Source: an uncultured Lachnospiraceae bacterium (lineage in GTDB: Bacteria; Bacillota; Clostridia; Lachnospirales; Lachnospiraceae). Taken from it: 64,000 bases of DNA. Below are positions 37,304 to 46,719 of this stretch, piece by piece; within the stretch, counting starts at the first letter, position 1, and each line of letters starts with the position of its first letter. The stretch spans positions 60,774 through 124,773 of the forward strand of contig CATLHM010000010.1 in assembly GCA_949949005.1 (NCBI GenBank), given 5' to 3'. The position numbers were made by a program, and so were the translations under genes. A model generated the notes under the pieces. That model had not been told where the DNA came from. It saw nothing but the letters and a program-made list of their open reading frames with translations, and made no database searches.

Positions 37304-38845
37304 ATGATGAAATTTCAAAATCCGGTTATCACAGGGTTTTACCCGGATCCCAGCATCTGCCGTGTGGGGGAGGATTATTATCTTGTCAACAGTACCTTTG
37401 AGTTTTTCCCGGGAGTGGTGGTATCCCACAGTAAGGATCTGGTGCATTGGGAGCAGATCGGGCATTGCATCAGCAGAAATTCCCAATTAAAGCTCTTTGA
37501 GGGGAGCATGAACAACACAGGGATTTTTGCGCCCACCATCAGATACCATGAGGGAATCTTTTATATGGTAGTCACCAATGTGACGGATCGTGAGGAAGGG
37601 GGCGGGAATTTCTATGTGTGGACGAAAGACCCGGCCGGGGAGTGGTCTGATCCGGTGTTTTTGCATACCCCGGGCATCGATCCTTCCTTTTTCTTTGATG
37701 ACGACGGGAAGGCCTATTATACGGGGACGGGGAGTCCGGAGATTTATTTGCGGGAAATAGATTTTGAGAAGGGAAAGCTGGTGGGGGAGACGGTGAAGCT
37801 GTGGGCAGGCACAGGCGGCGCTTATCCGGAAGGGCCTCACATTTATAAAAAGGACGGCTGGTATTATCTGCTGATCTCGGAGGGCGGCACGGAGCGGTGC
37901 CACATGCTGACCATGGCCAGAAGCAGAAACCTGAAAGGCCCCTATGAGCCCTGCCCGGATAATCCGGTGATGACCAACAGAAGCCTGCGGATGCCCATAG
38001 AGTCGGTAGGACATGCAGACCTGGTGGAGGACGGGAAGGGAAACTGGTGGGCGGTATGCCTGGGAACCAGGCCTTACGGATATCCGCCCAGACATAACCT
38101 GGGCCGCGAGACCATGCTGGTACCGGTGGATTGGAGCGGCGACTGGCCGATATTTGGCGATCAGGGGAAGGTGCTGGAGGAATTTGAGACAGACCTTCTG
38201 CCGGAGGCTTCGGGGAATGGGGAGGAAAAAGCTTCCTATTACGACGATCTCACCGGTGAAAAAATGGATTTGGGCTGGAATTATCTTTATAACCCGGACT
38301 GGTCTTTGTATGAAAAGAGCGCGAAGGGCCTGTGTCTGCATGGAAATGAAAAGCAGCTTAAGGATGCGTCGGCCATTGCCTGGATAGGTAGAAGGCAGAA
38401 GCATCATGTGAGCAGGACGAAAGTAACCCTGGAATTTCCCTGTTGCCAGGAAGGGGAAGAGGCAGGAATTACCATTTTTATGAACAACAGGCATCATTAT
38501 GAAGCGGCGCTTTTCTGTGAGGGCAAAGAGAGAAAGCTGGTCTTTAAAAGACAGATCGGTTCCCTGGAAAAGACGGAGTACACACTCGCTTATGAAGGTG
38601 ATAAGGTGGCTTTGATGCTGGAATCGGATCTGGATTTTTACCGTTTCAGCTATCAGAAGGAGGATGGAAGCTGGGAAAGTCTGGGGGAAGGAGAGGTGCA
38701 GTATCTGACCACGGAGGTGGGCGGACATTTCACCGGAAATTACATAGGGCTCTATAGCTGTGGAAACGGGAAAGAGTGCCAGGCGGGAGCAGTTTTTACG
38801 GATTTTTCCTATGAGGGAACAAGGTCAGGGGAGTTTTTGAGATAG
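37304..38845 (+). CDS. GH43 beta-xylosidase/arabinofuranosidase
   Basis: A 513-residue enzyme: five-bladed GH43 propeller (1-310) followed by a beta-sandwich C-terminal domain of the beta-xylosidase type (about 330-510). The three catalytic acids are visible: Asp15 in FYPDPS, Asp in GIDPSFFFDDDG (about 128) and Glu in AYPEGPHIYK (about 181). The pattern is that of XynB-like enzymes that release xylose, sometimes arabinose, from the non-reducing ends of xylo-oligosaccharides. No signal peptide. AAAGGAGAA precedes the ATG at 37304. First gene of a four-gene hydrolase operon. Confidence 0.92.
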   Translation: MMKFQNPVITGFYPDPSICRVGEDYYLVNSTFEFFPGVVVSHSKDLVHWEQIGHCISRNSQLKLFEGSMNNTGIFAPTIRYHEGIFYMVVTNVTDREEGGGNFYVWTKDPAGEWSDPVFLHTPGIDPSFFFDDDGKAYYTGTGSPEIYLREIDFEKGKLVGETVKLWAGTGGAYPEGPHIYKKDGWYYLLISEGGTERCHMLTMARSRNLKGPYEPCPDNPVMTNRSLRMPIESVGHADLVEDGKGNWWAVCLGTRPYGYPPRHNLGRETMLVPVDWSGDWPIFGDQGKVLEEFETDLLPEASGNGEEKASYYDDLTGEKMDLGWNYLYNPDWSLYEKSAKGLCLHGNEKQLKDASAIAWIGRRQKHHVSRTKVTLEFPCCQEGEEAGITIFMNNRHHYEAALFCEGKERKLVFKRQIGSLEKTEYTLAYEGDKVALMLESDLDFYRFSYQKEDGSWESLGEGEVQYLTTEVGGHFTGNYIGLYSCGNGKECQAGAVFTDFSYEGTRSGEFLR

Positions 38846-38868
38846 AGAGGGAAGAAGGAGGGAGCGAA

Positions 38869-40032
38869 ATGGGCGCATTTGCCACAGGACAATACCGCAA
38901 TATTTTTGCGGAAATCGGAAAGAGTGAGGAAGAAATACAAAAGAAAATCCGGGAGGCGGTAACCACCTTTTTTTACGGCAGTGAGCAGGAGCGGATTTAC
39001 CATCCGGTGGGGGAGGACATGGGGTATCTGGAAGACACCGGGAACCATGACGCGAGGACGGAGGGGATGTCCTACGGCATGATGATGTGCGTCCAGCTCG
39101 ATATGAAAGAGGAGTTTGACCGGATCTGGAAATGGGCCAAAACCTATATGTATATGGAGGAAGGAGAAAACGAGGGCTACTTTGCGTGGAGCTGCCGGAC
39201 AAACGGGGAAAAGAACGCCTACGGGCCGGCTCCAGACGGGGAGGAATTTTTCGCCATGGCTCTGTTTTTTGCCTCCCACCGCTGGGGGGATGGGGAAGGC
39301 ATTTTTGATTATGCCGGCCAGGCCCGGGACATTCTCAGGGCATGTTTACATAAAGGGGAGAAGGGCAGGAGCGGCGCGCCCATGTGGAACCGGGAAAATA
39401 AACAGATTCTGTTTGTGCCGGGCTCGGAGTTTACGGATCCTTCCTATCACCTGCCCCATTTTTATGAGCTCTTTGCCCTGTGGGCGGACGAGCAGGACAG
39501 AGGGTTTTGGAAGCAGGCGGCCAAGGTGAGCAGAGAGTATCTGGCGAAGGCCTGCCATCCACTGACAGGCATGAGCCCGGAATACGGGGAATTTGACGCA
39601 GGGCCTGTGCGGAGGGAAATTCCCTGGGGAAACCACAGCCGTTTTTTCAGCGACGCATACCGGACGACGGCCAACATCGGATTGGACTGTGCCTGGTTTG
39701 GGGAGGATCAGGGACATTACGCAGCGCCCCTTCGGCTGATGCGTTTCCTTGGCACGGATTTGGAGGCGGCAAGGTGTGTGTTTGAGGTGGACGGAAGGTC
39801 TGTGGACGCTACGGTGCTGCATCCCCTGGGGCTTTTGGCCACCACCGCCCAGGGCGCCCTGTGCGTGCCGAAGGAGGACTGCGATGATCCGGAGAGCGAT
39901 TGGAATGTGGCGAAAAGATGGGTGGAGTGGTTCTGGAACCAGCCGCTGCGCAGGGGCGGCAGGCGGTATTATGATAACTGCCTGTATCTGTTCGCCCTTC
40001 TGGCGCTGAGCGGAAATTACAGGATTTACTAG
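38869..40032 (+). CDS. GH8 reducing-end xylose-releasing exo-oligoxylanase (Rex)
   Basis: An inverting GH8 enzyme that takes xylose from the reducing end of xylo-oligosaccharides. Glu65 in ARTEGMSYGMM is the general acid, and the Asp in FFSDAYRTTANIGLD (about 263) fits the catalytic base. NEGYFAWSC and APDGEEFFAMALFFA are typical. The 387-residue length without signal peptide matches characterised intracellular Rex enzymes rather than secreted GH8 endoglucanases. GGAAGGAGGGAG precedes the ATG; 23 bp after the GH43 stop. Confidence 0.92.
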   Translation: MGAFATGQYRNIFAEIGKSEEEIQKKIREAVTTFFYGSEQERIYHPVGEDMGYLEDTGNHDARTEGMSYGMMMCVQLDMKEEFDRIWKWAKTYMYMEEGENEGYFAWSCRTNGEKNAYGPAPDGEEFFAMALFFASHRWGDGEGIFDYAGQARDILRACLHKGEKGRSGAPMWNRENKQILFVPGSEFTDPSYHLPHFYELFALWADEQDRGFWKQAAKVSREYLAKACHPLTGMSPEYGEFDAGPVRREIPWGNHSRFFSDAYRTTANIGLDCAWFGEDQGHYAAPLRLMRFLGTDLEAARCVFEVDGRSVDATVLHPLGLLATTAQGALCVPKEDCDDPESDWNVAKRWVEWFWNQPLRRGGRRYYDNCLYLFALLALSGNYRIY

Positions 40033-40143
40033 GAAAAATTATCTGACAGAAGAAAGAGATTGTAAGCACAAGTCTGAAGAGAAAAGAGCCAATCAGAAGG
40101 GCATAAGAAAAAGGAGAAGGGAAACAGAAAAGGAGAAGTGTAC

Positions 40144-42042
40144 ATGGAGGAAAAAGACATTTTACAGGAAAAGAAGGGCCGGGACGTGGTGCTTTTGGAT
40201 GGGGAGCTGCTGCGGCGGGAGCGGGCCAACCGGGAGTACATGTATCACTTGGAGAACCGCTTTCTGTTGATGAACTTTAATCTGGAAGCGGGACGGGACA
40301 CCTCGGCGGATGTGATCGAAGGGATGCATGGGGGATGGGAATTTCCCACCTGCCAGCTTCGAGGCCACTTTCTGGGCCACTGGCTTTCGGCGGCGGCCAT
40401 CCGTTATCATGGGGCAGCCGATGAAGAGCTAAAAGCCAAGGCGGACGCCATCATAGAGGAGCTGGAAGCGTGCCAGAAGGAAAACGGCGGAGAGTGGGTG
40501 GGGCCTATTCCGGAGAAGTATCTGCACTGGATCGCCGCAGGGAAGCAGATTTGGGCCCCTCATTATACCATCCATAAGGTATTTATGGGATTGCTGGATA
40601 TGTACGAATATGGGGGAAACCAGAAGGCGTTGCAGATCGCGGAAAATTTCGGGAAATGGTTTTACGATTGGAGCGCAGGCTTTTCCCGGGAGGAATTTGA
40701 CGACATCCTGGACTTCGAGACCGGGGGCATGTTGGAAATCTGGGTGCAGTTGTATGACTTTACGGGAAAGGAAATGTACCGGGAGCTGATGGAGCGCTAT
40801 TACCGGGGGCGGCTTTTCGATCCTCTGCTTGCGGGGGAGGATGTGCTCACCAACATGCACGCCAATACCACGATCCCGGAGGTGATCGGGTGCGCCAGGG
40901 CCTATGATGTGACCGGTGAGGAAAAGTGGCGCAGGATCGCGGAAAACTATTGGGAGCTTGCGGTGACAAAGCGGGGCTTTTATGCCACCGGCGGTCAGAC
41001 CTGCGGCGAGATCTGGTCTCCCATGAAACGACTCTCCGCCCGGCTGGGGCAAAAGGGCCAGGAGCACTGTACGGTCTACAATATGATGCGGCTGGCTGGC
41101 TTTTTATTCCGCTGGACAGGGGATCCGGCCTATTTGGATTATCAGGAGCGGAATCTGTATAACGGCATTATGGCCCAGGCCTATTGGGAGGGAAATTTCA
41201 GCCACGGCTTTACCAGCCCTTACCCGGACAAGGGGCTGCTCAGCTACTTTCTCCCTATGCAGGCCGGCTCCCGGAAGGGATGGAGCAGCAAGACCGGAGA
41301 TTTCTTCTGCTGCCACGGAACCCTGGTGCAGGCCAATGCGGCCTTTAACAGGGGGCTCTATCATCAGAAGGGAAGTACCCTTTATGTGAGCCAGTATTTT
41401 GACAGTGAGGTTAAATTTACGGTGGGGGATGTTCCGGTGACGCTGCTGCAAAAGAAGGACCCTCTCACCGGAAGCAGCCATTTATCCAGCGATTCCTCGG
41501 CAAAGCAATCGGTGCTGGAGGATACCAGAAAGTGGCCGGACAACCCGGACTGCCTGGTACCCTGCCTGCAAATCCGCACCCCGGCCAAAATCCATATGAC
41601 GCTGATGGTGCGGATTCCATGGTGGATTGCGGGACAGGCCCAGATTTTCGTGAACGGAAAGGAAGTGTACGCTTCCGGGGAGGCCTCGGTCTTTGTTCCT
41701 ATAGAGCGGAGCTGGGAAGACGGGGACGTGGTGCGGATTGTGCTTCCAAGAACCGTCAAGGCTCAGCCTCTTCCGGACAGGGAAGATATGGTGGCCTTTT
41801 TGTACGGGCCGGTGGTGCTGGCAGGGCTCTGCGGCGAGGAGAGGATGCTTCATGTGCCGGACGTAAGGCATCCTGAAAAGGTGCTGACCCACGACAATGA
41901 GCGGGAGTGGGGAAGCTGGAAGTCCACCTTCCGGACGGTGGGGCAGGAGCGGGGAATACGGTTTGTGCCCCTGTATGAGGTGGGGTACGACCCGTACAGC
42001 ATTTATTTCCCGGTAAAGGAGGATCGCTGCGAAGGAATTTAA
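40144..42042 (+). CDS. GH127 beta-L-arabinofuranosidase
   Basis: A 632-residue GH127 enzyme (formerly DUF1680), an (alpha/alpha)6 barrel followed by beta-sandwich domains. The Zn/nucleophile set is intact: Glu307 and Cys309 in QEHCTVYNMM, Cys389 and Cys390 in DFFCCHGT, equivalent to E338, C340, C417 and C418 of Bifidobacterium HypBA1, where the first of the paired Cys residues is the nucleophile. It would remove beta-linked L-arabinofuranose. ATG 40144 is favoured over GTG 40138 by ribosome-binding-site spacing (AAAGGAG). Confidence 0.92.
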   Translation: MEEKDILQEKKGRDVVLLDGELLRRERANREYMYHLENRFLLMNFNLEAGRDTSADVIEGMHGGWEFPTCQLRGHFLGHWLSAAAIRYHGAADEELKAKADAIIEELEACQKENGGEWVGPIPEKYLHWIAAGKQIWAPHYTIHKVFMGLLDMYEYGGNQKALQIAENFGKWFYDWSAGFSREEFDDILDFETGGMLEIWVQLYDFTGKEMYRELMERYYRGRLFDPLLAGEDVLTNMHANTTIPEVIGCARAYDVTGEEKWRRIAENYWELAVTKRGFYATGGQTCGEIWSPMKRLSARLGQKGQEHCTVYNMMRLAGFLFRWTGDPAYLDYQERNLYNGIMAQAYWEGNFSHGFTSPYPDKGLLSYFLPMQAGSRKGWSSKTGDFFCCHGTLVQANAAFNRGLYHQKGSTLYVSQYFDSEVKFTVGDVPVTLLQKKDPLTGSSHLSSDSSAKQSVLEDTRKWPDNPDCLVPCLQIRTPAKIHMTLMVRIPWWIAGQAQIFVNGKEVYASGEASVFVPIERSWEDGDVVRIVLPRTVKAQPLPDREDMVAFLYGPVVLAGLCGEERMLHVPDVRHPEKVLTHDNEREWGSWKSTFRTVGQERGIRFVPLYEVGYDPYSIYFPVKEDRCEGI

Positions 42043-42130
42043 GGAGCGGAAAAGGGGCTGTTTGGCAAGTCTGGACCCTGCCTGGCAGTCACAGGAGAGA
42101 TAGATTTTTGGAAAAAGAGGGAGCGTAAAT

Positions 42131-43915
42131 ATGGAGATATTATGTTACACAAGGCAGCCAAAGGACGATATGATCTACGGGAAGCGGATGGCCTACAGTA
42201 TGCATCTGGCCTACCGGGCACAGGATGGAACATTCCGCCCGTTTCATCATAACGAAGGGCTTCTTTATGCGAAGGCGGTGGAGGATTCGGCCAGCGGCGT
42301 GCTGGATGCAAGGAGCATGAAAAACCCCTGGATTTTTGCCCTGAAGGAGGGCGGCTACGGCGTTGTTTCTGTCCGGACAATGGCAGAGGGGGAAGAAGAT
42401 CCGGACAGTGAAGGGTGCGTCCTTTGCTTTACCAGCCGGGATCTGGTCCACTATGAGGAAAAAGGCCTTTGTTCTTTGCAGGAAAAAGGGTTTATTGAGG
42501 AAATCCGGTGCGCCTGGGAGGAGGAAGGACAGAACTATCGGGTTTGCTGGAAAACCGCCCGGGAGGGCTGGATGGAAGGACGCTTAGCCTTTGGGGAGAG
42601 GCCGGAACTGGTTCCCGGCTCTTTAAAGAGGACGGATGCCCCTGCCATTGCGGCTTTCTCTTTCGGAGAGGAAGAGATCAGGGATGTGGAGGGAATCCTT
42701 CCCGGAAATACGGTGGAGGTCACCCAGGCGGAAGGGGATTACCTTCTGAAAAAACTTCTGGTTCCCCAATGCCTGGGGATAGAATTGTCCGCTCCGGGAC
42801 CTTTTAGGGACGAGGAGGAACTAAAAGAGGTAACAGCCATCGCCAGCTACAGCGACGGAACCAAAGTGGAGCGCAGGATCGACTGGGAAAAACCCCAGGG
42901 AAAGACCGTGAAGGGGAAGGTTCATCAGGAGCATTTCCTCGCCCCCTTTGCGGAGAACAGGGCGGACCCTGTGTGCATGTACCGGGATGGGAAGTATTAT
43001 TTCATCGCCACCAATGACGCGGACGGCAACCACACCCTTTATATGCGCTGCGCGGATACCCTGGAGGGAATTGTCACCGCCCGGGAAAGCCTGTTTTTGG
43101 ACTCAGACACCTATCCGGGGATCGGAGGGCTGTTGTGGGCGCCTGAGTTCCATGAGGTGGACGGAAAGCTTTATGTGTTCCACGCAGCTACCTCCGGAGA
43201 GTTTTTCCATGAGGAATCCCGGGTTCGCAGGCTTCGGGAAGGGGGAGACCCCATGTGCAGACAGGACTGGTCAGAGCCTGTCATGGTGGTGAAGAAGGAC
43301 GGAAGCCCTTTGTGCGAGGAAGGAAAAGTGATCTCCCTGGATATGACCGTCTTTTCCTATGAGGGCAAGGTCTACGCCATGTGGTCTCAGAGACAGTTTT
43401 TGCCGGTGGATCAGGGAGCTTGGCTCTACCTGGCACAGATAAATGAAAAAGAGCCCTGGAAGCTTTTGACCGACCCGGTGTGCATCGCGAAATCGGAGTA
43501 CGGCTGGGAAAACAACCATACCTATGTGGTGGAGGGCCCCTATGCCCTGTACCGGGGCGGAAAACTCATGATCACCTATGCGGCTGCGGCCGTGGATGCC
43601 ACTTATACGGTAGGCCTTTTAAAGCCCCGCATGGGAAGCGATCTCTTGGATCCTGCCAATTGGCAAAAAAGCAACTATCCGCTGATGTCCTCCAACTCCG
43701 CAGAAGGGCAGTATGGAACCGGGCACAATTCTTATGTGACGGATGAAAATGGACTGGTGTGGAATTTTTACCATATGCGTGAGGGTGTCGATGGCCCCCG
43801 TTCCTCGGCTGCGCGCAGGGTACACTTTGATATAGATGGGGAGCCCATGCTGGATGTTGTGGAGGAGGCGGATCTGCCGGAAAAATTCCGGTATGTGGAA
43901 GCCCGGATTGGGTGA
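42131..43915 (+). CDS. Two-domain GH43-type glycoside hydrolase
   Basis: A 594-residue protein. Residues 1-180 look like an incomplete beta-propeller (blades such as SVRTMAEGEE and CFTSRDLVHYEEKG); about 185-275 is a linker with an immunoglobulin-like VTAIASYSDGTKVE segment; 275-594 is a GH43 propeller (ADPVCMYRDGKYYFIATND, WAPEFHEVDGKLYVF, VVEGPYALYRGGKLMITY). The catalytic acids would be the Asp in ADPV, a mid-domain Asp and the Glu in VEGPY. Probably an arabinofuranosidase or xylosidase acting on branched oligosaccharides. Last gene of the hydrolase operon, intracellular. Confidence 0.8.
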   Translation: MEILCYTRQPKDDMIYGKRMAYSMHLAYRAQDGTFRPFHHNEGLLYAKAVEDSASGVLDARSMKNPWIFALKEGGYGVVSVRTMAEGEEDPDSEGCVLCFTSRDLVHYEEKGLCSLQEKGFIEEIRCAWEEEGQNYRVCWKTAREGWMEGRLAFGERPELVPGSLKRTDAPAIAAFSFGEEEIRDVEGILPGNTVEVTQAEGDYLLKKLLVPQCLGIELSAPGPFRDEEELKEVTAIASYSDGTKVERRIDWEKPQGKTVKGKVHQEHFLAPFAENRADPVCMYRDGKYYFIATNDADGNHTLYMRCADTLEGIVTARESLFLDSDTYPGIGGLLWAPEFHEVDGKLYVFHAATSGEFFHEESRVRRLREGGDPMCRQDWSEPVMVVKKDGSPLCEEGKVISLDMTVFSYEGKVYAMWSQRQFLPVDQGAWLYLAQINEKEPWKLLTDPVCIAKSEYGWENNHTYVVEGPYALYRGGKLMITYAAAAVDATYTVGLLKPRMGSDLLDPANWQKSNYPLMSSNSAEGQYGTGHNSYVTDENGLVWNFYHMREGVDGPRSSAARRVHFDIDGEPMLDVVEEADLPEKFRYVEARIG

Positions 43916-43962
43916 AGGGAAGACAGGAAAGGTGGTTAAGGGGCTTTGGTTTGCCAGTTGTG

Positions 43963-43990
43963 GGCGCTTCCGGCTTTTTGCGGGAGCGCC
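43963..43990. other. Hairpin between converging GH43 and GNAT genes
   Basis: GGCGCTTCCG and CGGGAGCGCC form a 10-bp stem (one G-U) around GCTTTTTG. It lies where the two converging transcripts meet, overlapping the GNAT stop codon. No T-run follows, so termination efficiency is uncertain. Confidence 0.45.
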
Positions 43991-44508
43991 TACTTCAGCT
44001 TAAAGCATTGCAGATTCTGTTCCATCACTAAATAGGAAGAAAAGTCGTTTGGGTATTCCTCGCCGGTCCACTGAAAACCGTTTTTGGTCCAAAAAGCCCT
44101 GCTCTGGGGATTCCCTTTGTCAATGCCGAGACGGGCTTTCTCAAACCCCAGCCGGGCCAGGGCCGGCAGAACTTCGCCCAGGATGGCGCTGCCCAGTCCC
44201 TGTCCCTGAAAGTCGGTATTGACCGCAAAGAAACCGATCATTGCGGTTTTCTGCCGGGGATAGTTCTCGATCAAATCCATCACGGCAAGCAAAGTGGTAT
44301 CCTGGAAGAAGCCCATATAGTGCTTTTCCTCAGAGCTCTTATTGGGGGGAAGGGCCTTCATATCGTCAAGAACACTTTCCACCGTTACCAGAGGCGGATG
44401 GTACTGGTAGAAAATGGTATTGTGCCGCAGGATTTCATAAACCATGATGGCATCTTCGGGACATAGGTGCCGAACTGTATATTGGCTGGAAAGACTTTGA
44501 ATATTCAT
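43990..44508 (-). CDS. GNAT-family N-acetyltransferase
   Basis: A 172-residue acetyltransferase. MIGFFAVNTDFQGQGLGSAIL holds the acetyl-CoA pyrophosphate loop (Q-G-Q-G-L-G), and GIDKGNPQSRAFWTKNGF is the C-terminal GNAT motif B. Substrate unknown. GAGGAGA precedes the ATG. Confidence 0.88.
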   Translation of the reverse strand: MNIQSLSSQYTVRHLCPEDAIMVYEILRHNTIFYQYHPPLVTVESVLDDMKALPPNKSSEEKHYMGFFQDTTLLAVMDLIENYPRQKTAMIGFFAVNTDFQGQGLGSAILGEVLPALARLGFEKARLGIDKGNPQSRAFWTKNGFQWTGEEYPNDFSSYLVMEQNLQCFKLK

Positions 44509-44649
44509 ATAAAAAACATCTCCTCTTTTTTCGTATGTAAGAGCTTTCTCAGGGGCTGTAGTTCTGGTGGTGGAGGTGATAAATCTTTGGAGTAGACACT
44601 GATTGAGTATTTCCTGCTCGAGTTAATTATTTAATACGCTACAGTATAA

Positions 44650-44687
44650 CAGGAGAAAAACGAATTTTTCCGTTTCTCCCCTGTGAT
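44650..44687. repeat. Imperfect hairpin in AT-rich gap
   Basis: ACAGGAGAAA and TTTCTCCCCTGT pair around an AT-rich loop. The 435-bp gap from 44509 to 44943 contains this, the terminator listed next and no gene. Confidence 0.4.
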
Positions 44688-44842
44688 TACAACCTCAAAT
44701 ATCCAATCTAAGGCTACTTTGTATTTTTAGTATATGTAATAAGAATAAAAATAATTAAATCGAGTAGGGAAGATTTTCTCTCTATTTGCGCGAAGCCTGT
44801 TCGCCATTTTACTGGCAAACTTCCTTTGCACGGGCCTGCGCA

Positions 44843-44874
44843 TAAATAAAAAGGAACTCATTCTGGGTTCCTTT
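44843..44874 (-). terminator. Terminator of the MazF-like gene
   Basis: On the minus strand AAAGGAACCCA pairs with TGAGTTCCTTT around a GAA loop, followed by a T-rich run (TTTTTATTTATG, stem T's included). It is about 70 bp after the stop codon at 44944. Confidence 0.7.
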
Positions 44875-44943
44875 CCTTTGAATAAATATTAATATCTTTT
44901 TCACCCCGAAAAAAGATTTCTTTGTAATTTTATCTTATCAGGA

Positions 44944-45567
44944 TTACTGTAAAGTGTCAATATTTTTTTTCAGATGTGCTAAAAAAGAAATTATATCCTC
45001 ATCTTCAGACAACTGAAAAAGATTGCGAATTTCCGACAGACTATCCTGCGCCGCATTGCGTTCCTGTTTAATCTTGTTGATATAATTTAGCTTGTCATCA
45101 AGTTTTTTCGATAAACTGGAATAATATCCTATCAAACCTAATGCTTTTGCCAGTGCTTCATCGACAGATTTCATATCGCTGGGCGACAGATCGCATATAT
45201 AAGTACCAATTCTTGCCTTACTGACACACATGATATTAGATGCATTGGCCTGCCCGTCCAACTTCAGTGTAGTCCCATCTGATTCATATTGCGCAGTGAT
45301 GGATGCCACACAGGGAAGCGTGCTGGCATCATGGGTGATAGGAATTACAATGGTATTACCGGACTTCATATTTCCGATATCATTTTGTATAATGATAGCC
45401 GGGCGCTCTTTCTGAATTTCGCTTCCAATACCAATACCAAAATTGCAGCGATAGACCTGACCACGTTTAACCATACGTCTGGCTGCATTCTGGGCGTTAG
45501 AGTCAAGATATAGTTTTATTTTCAGCCAGTCAAGAAACTGTTGGACTTTATTGATCGGAATATTCAT
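44944..45567 (-). CDS. MazF/PemK-like protein with coiled-coil tail
   Basis: The start ATG at 45567 has GGGAGGT before it; upstream in-frame extension to 45819 is unlikely to be translated. The 207-residue protein has a helical lead of about 35 residues, a MazF/PemK SH3-like barrel (about 36-150: KRGQVYRCNFGIGIGSE, RPAIIIQND, NTIVIPITHD) and a 55-residue predicted coiled coil (LSKKLDDKLNYINKIKQERN onward). Ordinary MazF is about 110 residues and has an antitoxin gene just before it; no antitoxin gene is seen on either side. It may be a chromosomal endoribonuclease with built-in control, or a non-toxic derivative. Confidence 0.75.
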   Translation of the reverse strand: MNIPINKVQQFLDWLKIKLYLDSNAQNAARRMVKRGQVYRCNFGIGIGSEIQKERPAIIIQNDIGNMKSGNTIVIPITHDASTLPCVASITAQYESDGTTLKLDGQANASNIMCVSKARIGTYICDLSPSDMKSVDEALAKALGLIGYYSSLSKKLDDKLNYINKIKQERNAAQDSLSEIRNLFQLSEDEDIISFLAHLKKNIDTLQ

Positions 45568-45754
45568 ATTGTACCTCCCGTATGGATGATAAGTATTGTA
45601 CCACGAGTTTGGAAATCCGACAAGACTTCTATTAAAAGTTGTAAAATAATTTGTATGAGGTAAAGAGAAGATTTCTTGTCTGTTGCAATTATCAGCATCG
45701 GATGCTATCATTTTCATATGACACCAGACGACATGGGAAAGGAATAAAGATAAA

Positions 45755-46663
45755 ATGGAAAAGGTAGTTACGTTGCAGCTCACGATGTTTGCGCTGATTC
45801 TTGTGGGTCTGTTTGCCAAAAAAACAAAGCTGGTATCACAGGAGGGGCAGAAAAATATTACGGATTTGGTGATTTATATTGTGCTGCCCTGCAATATTTT
45901 TAACGCCTTTTTGGTCAGGAACAGCCAGACGCTTTTGACACAGTTTTTTCAGGTGCTGGTGATCAGCATCGGGATTCAGATTTTCAGTTCTCTGGCAGGA
46001 AAGCTGTTTTATGCAAAGAAAGAGCCCTCCCACCAGATGAGCCTGCGGTATGGGATGATTTGTTCCAACGCCGGTTTTCTGGGAAATCCCATCGCGGAGG
46101 GGATGTTCGGGGAAATGGGACTTGCCATGGCCAATGTGTTTTTGATCCCCATGCGGATTATGATGTGGTCTTCGGGGCTTGCCATTTATACCCGGAGCAC
46201 GGACTGGAAAGGCACAGCGAAGAAAGTGATAACCCACCCCTGCATTCTGGCATGTCTGCTGGGGCTTGCGGCAATGTGTCTGCGAATTTCCATACCGGCC
46301 GTGCCGGGGAGCGTGATTCAGACAATCGGAAGATGTAATACGGCCCTGTCTATGATGGTAATCGGGATGATCCTTGCGGAGGCGGACATCCGTTTGCTGT
46401 TTGACAGGGAAGTGCTCGCATACAGTGCCTTGCGTCTGGTGCTGATGCCGGCATTGGTATATCTTGTATGCCGTCTGCTTACCATGCCCTCTCTCGTGAC
46501 AGGAATCTGCGTGATTCTGACCGGTATGCCGGCGGGGGCGACAACGAGTATTCTTGCCAGCAAATACCATGCGGATGAGATTTTTGCCACAAAACTGGTG
46601 GTGGCCTCCACGCTGCTTTCCATGGTGACGATACCGCTGTGGGGAGTGGTGCTTGCGGGGTGA
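45755..46663 (+). CDS. AEC-family transporter (auxin efflux carrier type)
   Basis: A 302-residue permease with about ten helices in two five-helix halves. MICSNAGFLGNPIAEGMFG is the conserved motif of the first half; VILTGMPAGATTSILASKYHADEIFATKLVVASTLLSM closes the second in two parts. Bacterial AEC proteins carry small organic anions such as malate or malonate. AAAGGA precedes the ATG. Confidence 0.88.
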   Translation: MEKVVTLQLTMFALILVGLFAKKTKLVSQEGQKNITDLVIYIVLPCNIFNAFLVRNSQTLLTQFFQVLVISIGIQIFSSLAGKLFYAKKEPSHQMSLRYGMICSNAGFLGNPIAEGMFGEMGLAMANVFLIPMRIMMWSSGLAIYTRSTDWKGTAKKVITHPCILACLLGLAAMCLRISIPAVPGSVIQTIGRCNTALSMMVIGMILAEADIRLLFDREVLAYSALRLVLMPALVYLVCRLLTMPSLVTGICVILTGMPAGATTSILASKYHADEIFATKLVVASTLLSMVTIPLWGVVLAG

Positions 46664-46719
46664 TGTCTTCCTGCTCGTGGGATTCTAGGCGCAGAGTAAG
46701 GAGGAGAGAGCATACAGTG

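Noticed and set aside
37487..38728. 413-codon frame antisense to GH43
   Set aside because: A long shadow in a codon-biased gene; the GH43 catalytic residues lie on the plus strand.
45568..45819. N-terminal extension of the MazF-like protein
   Set aside because: GGGAGGT directly before the ATG at 45567 and non-protein-like composition upstream.
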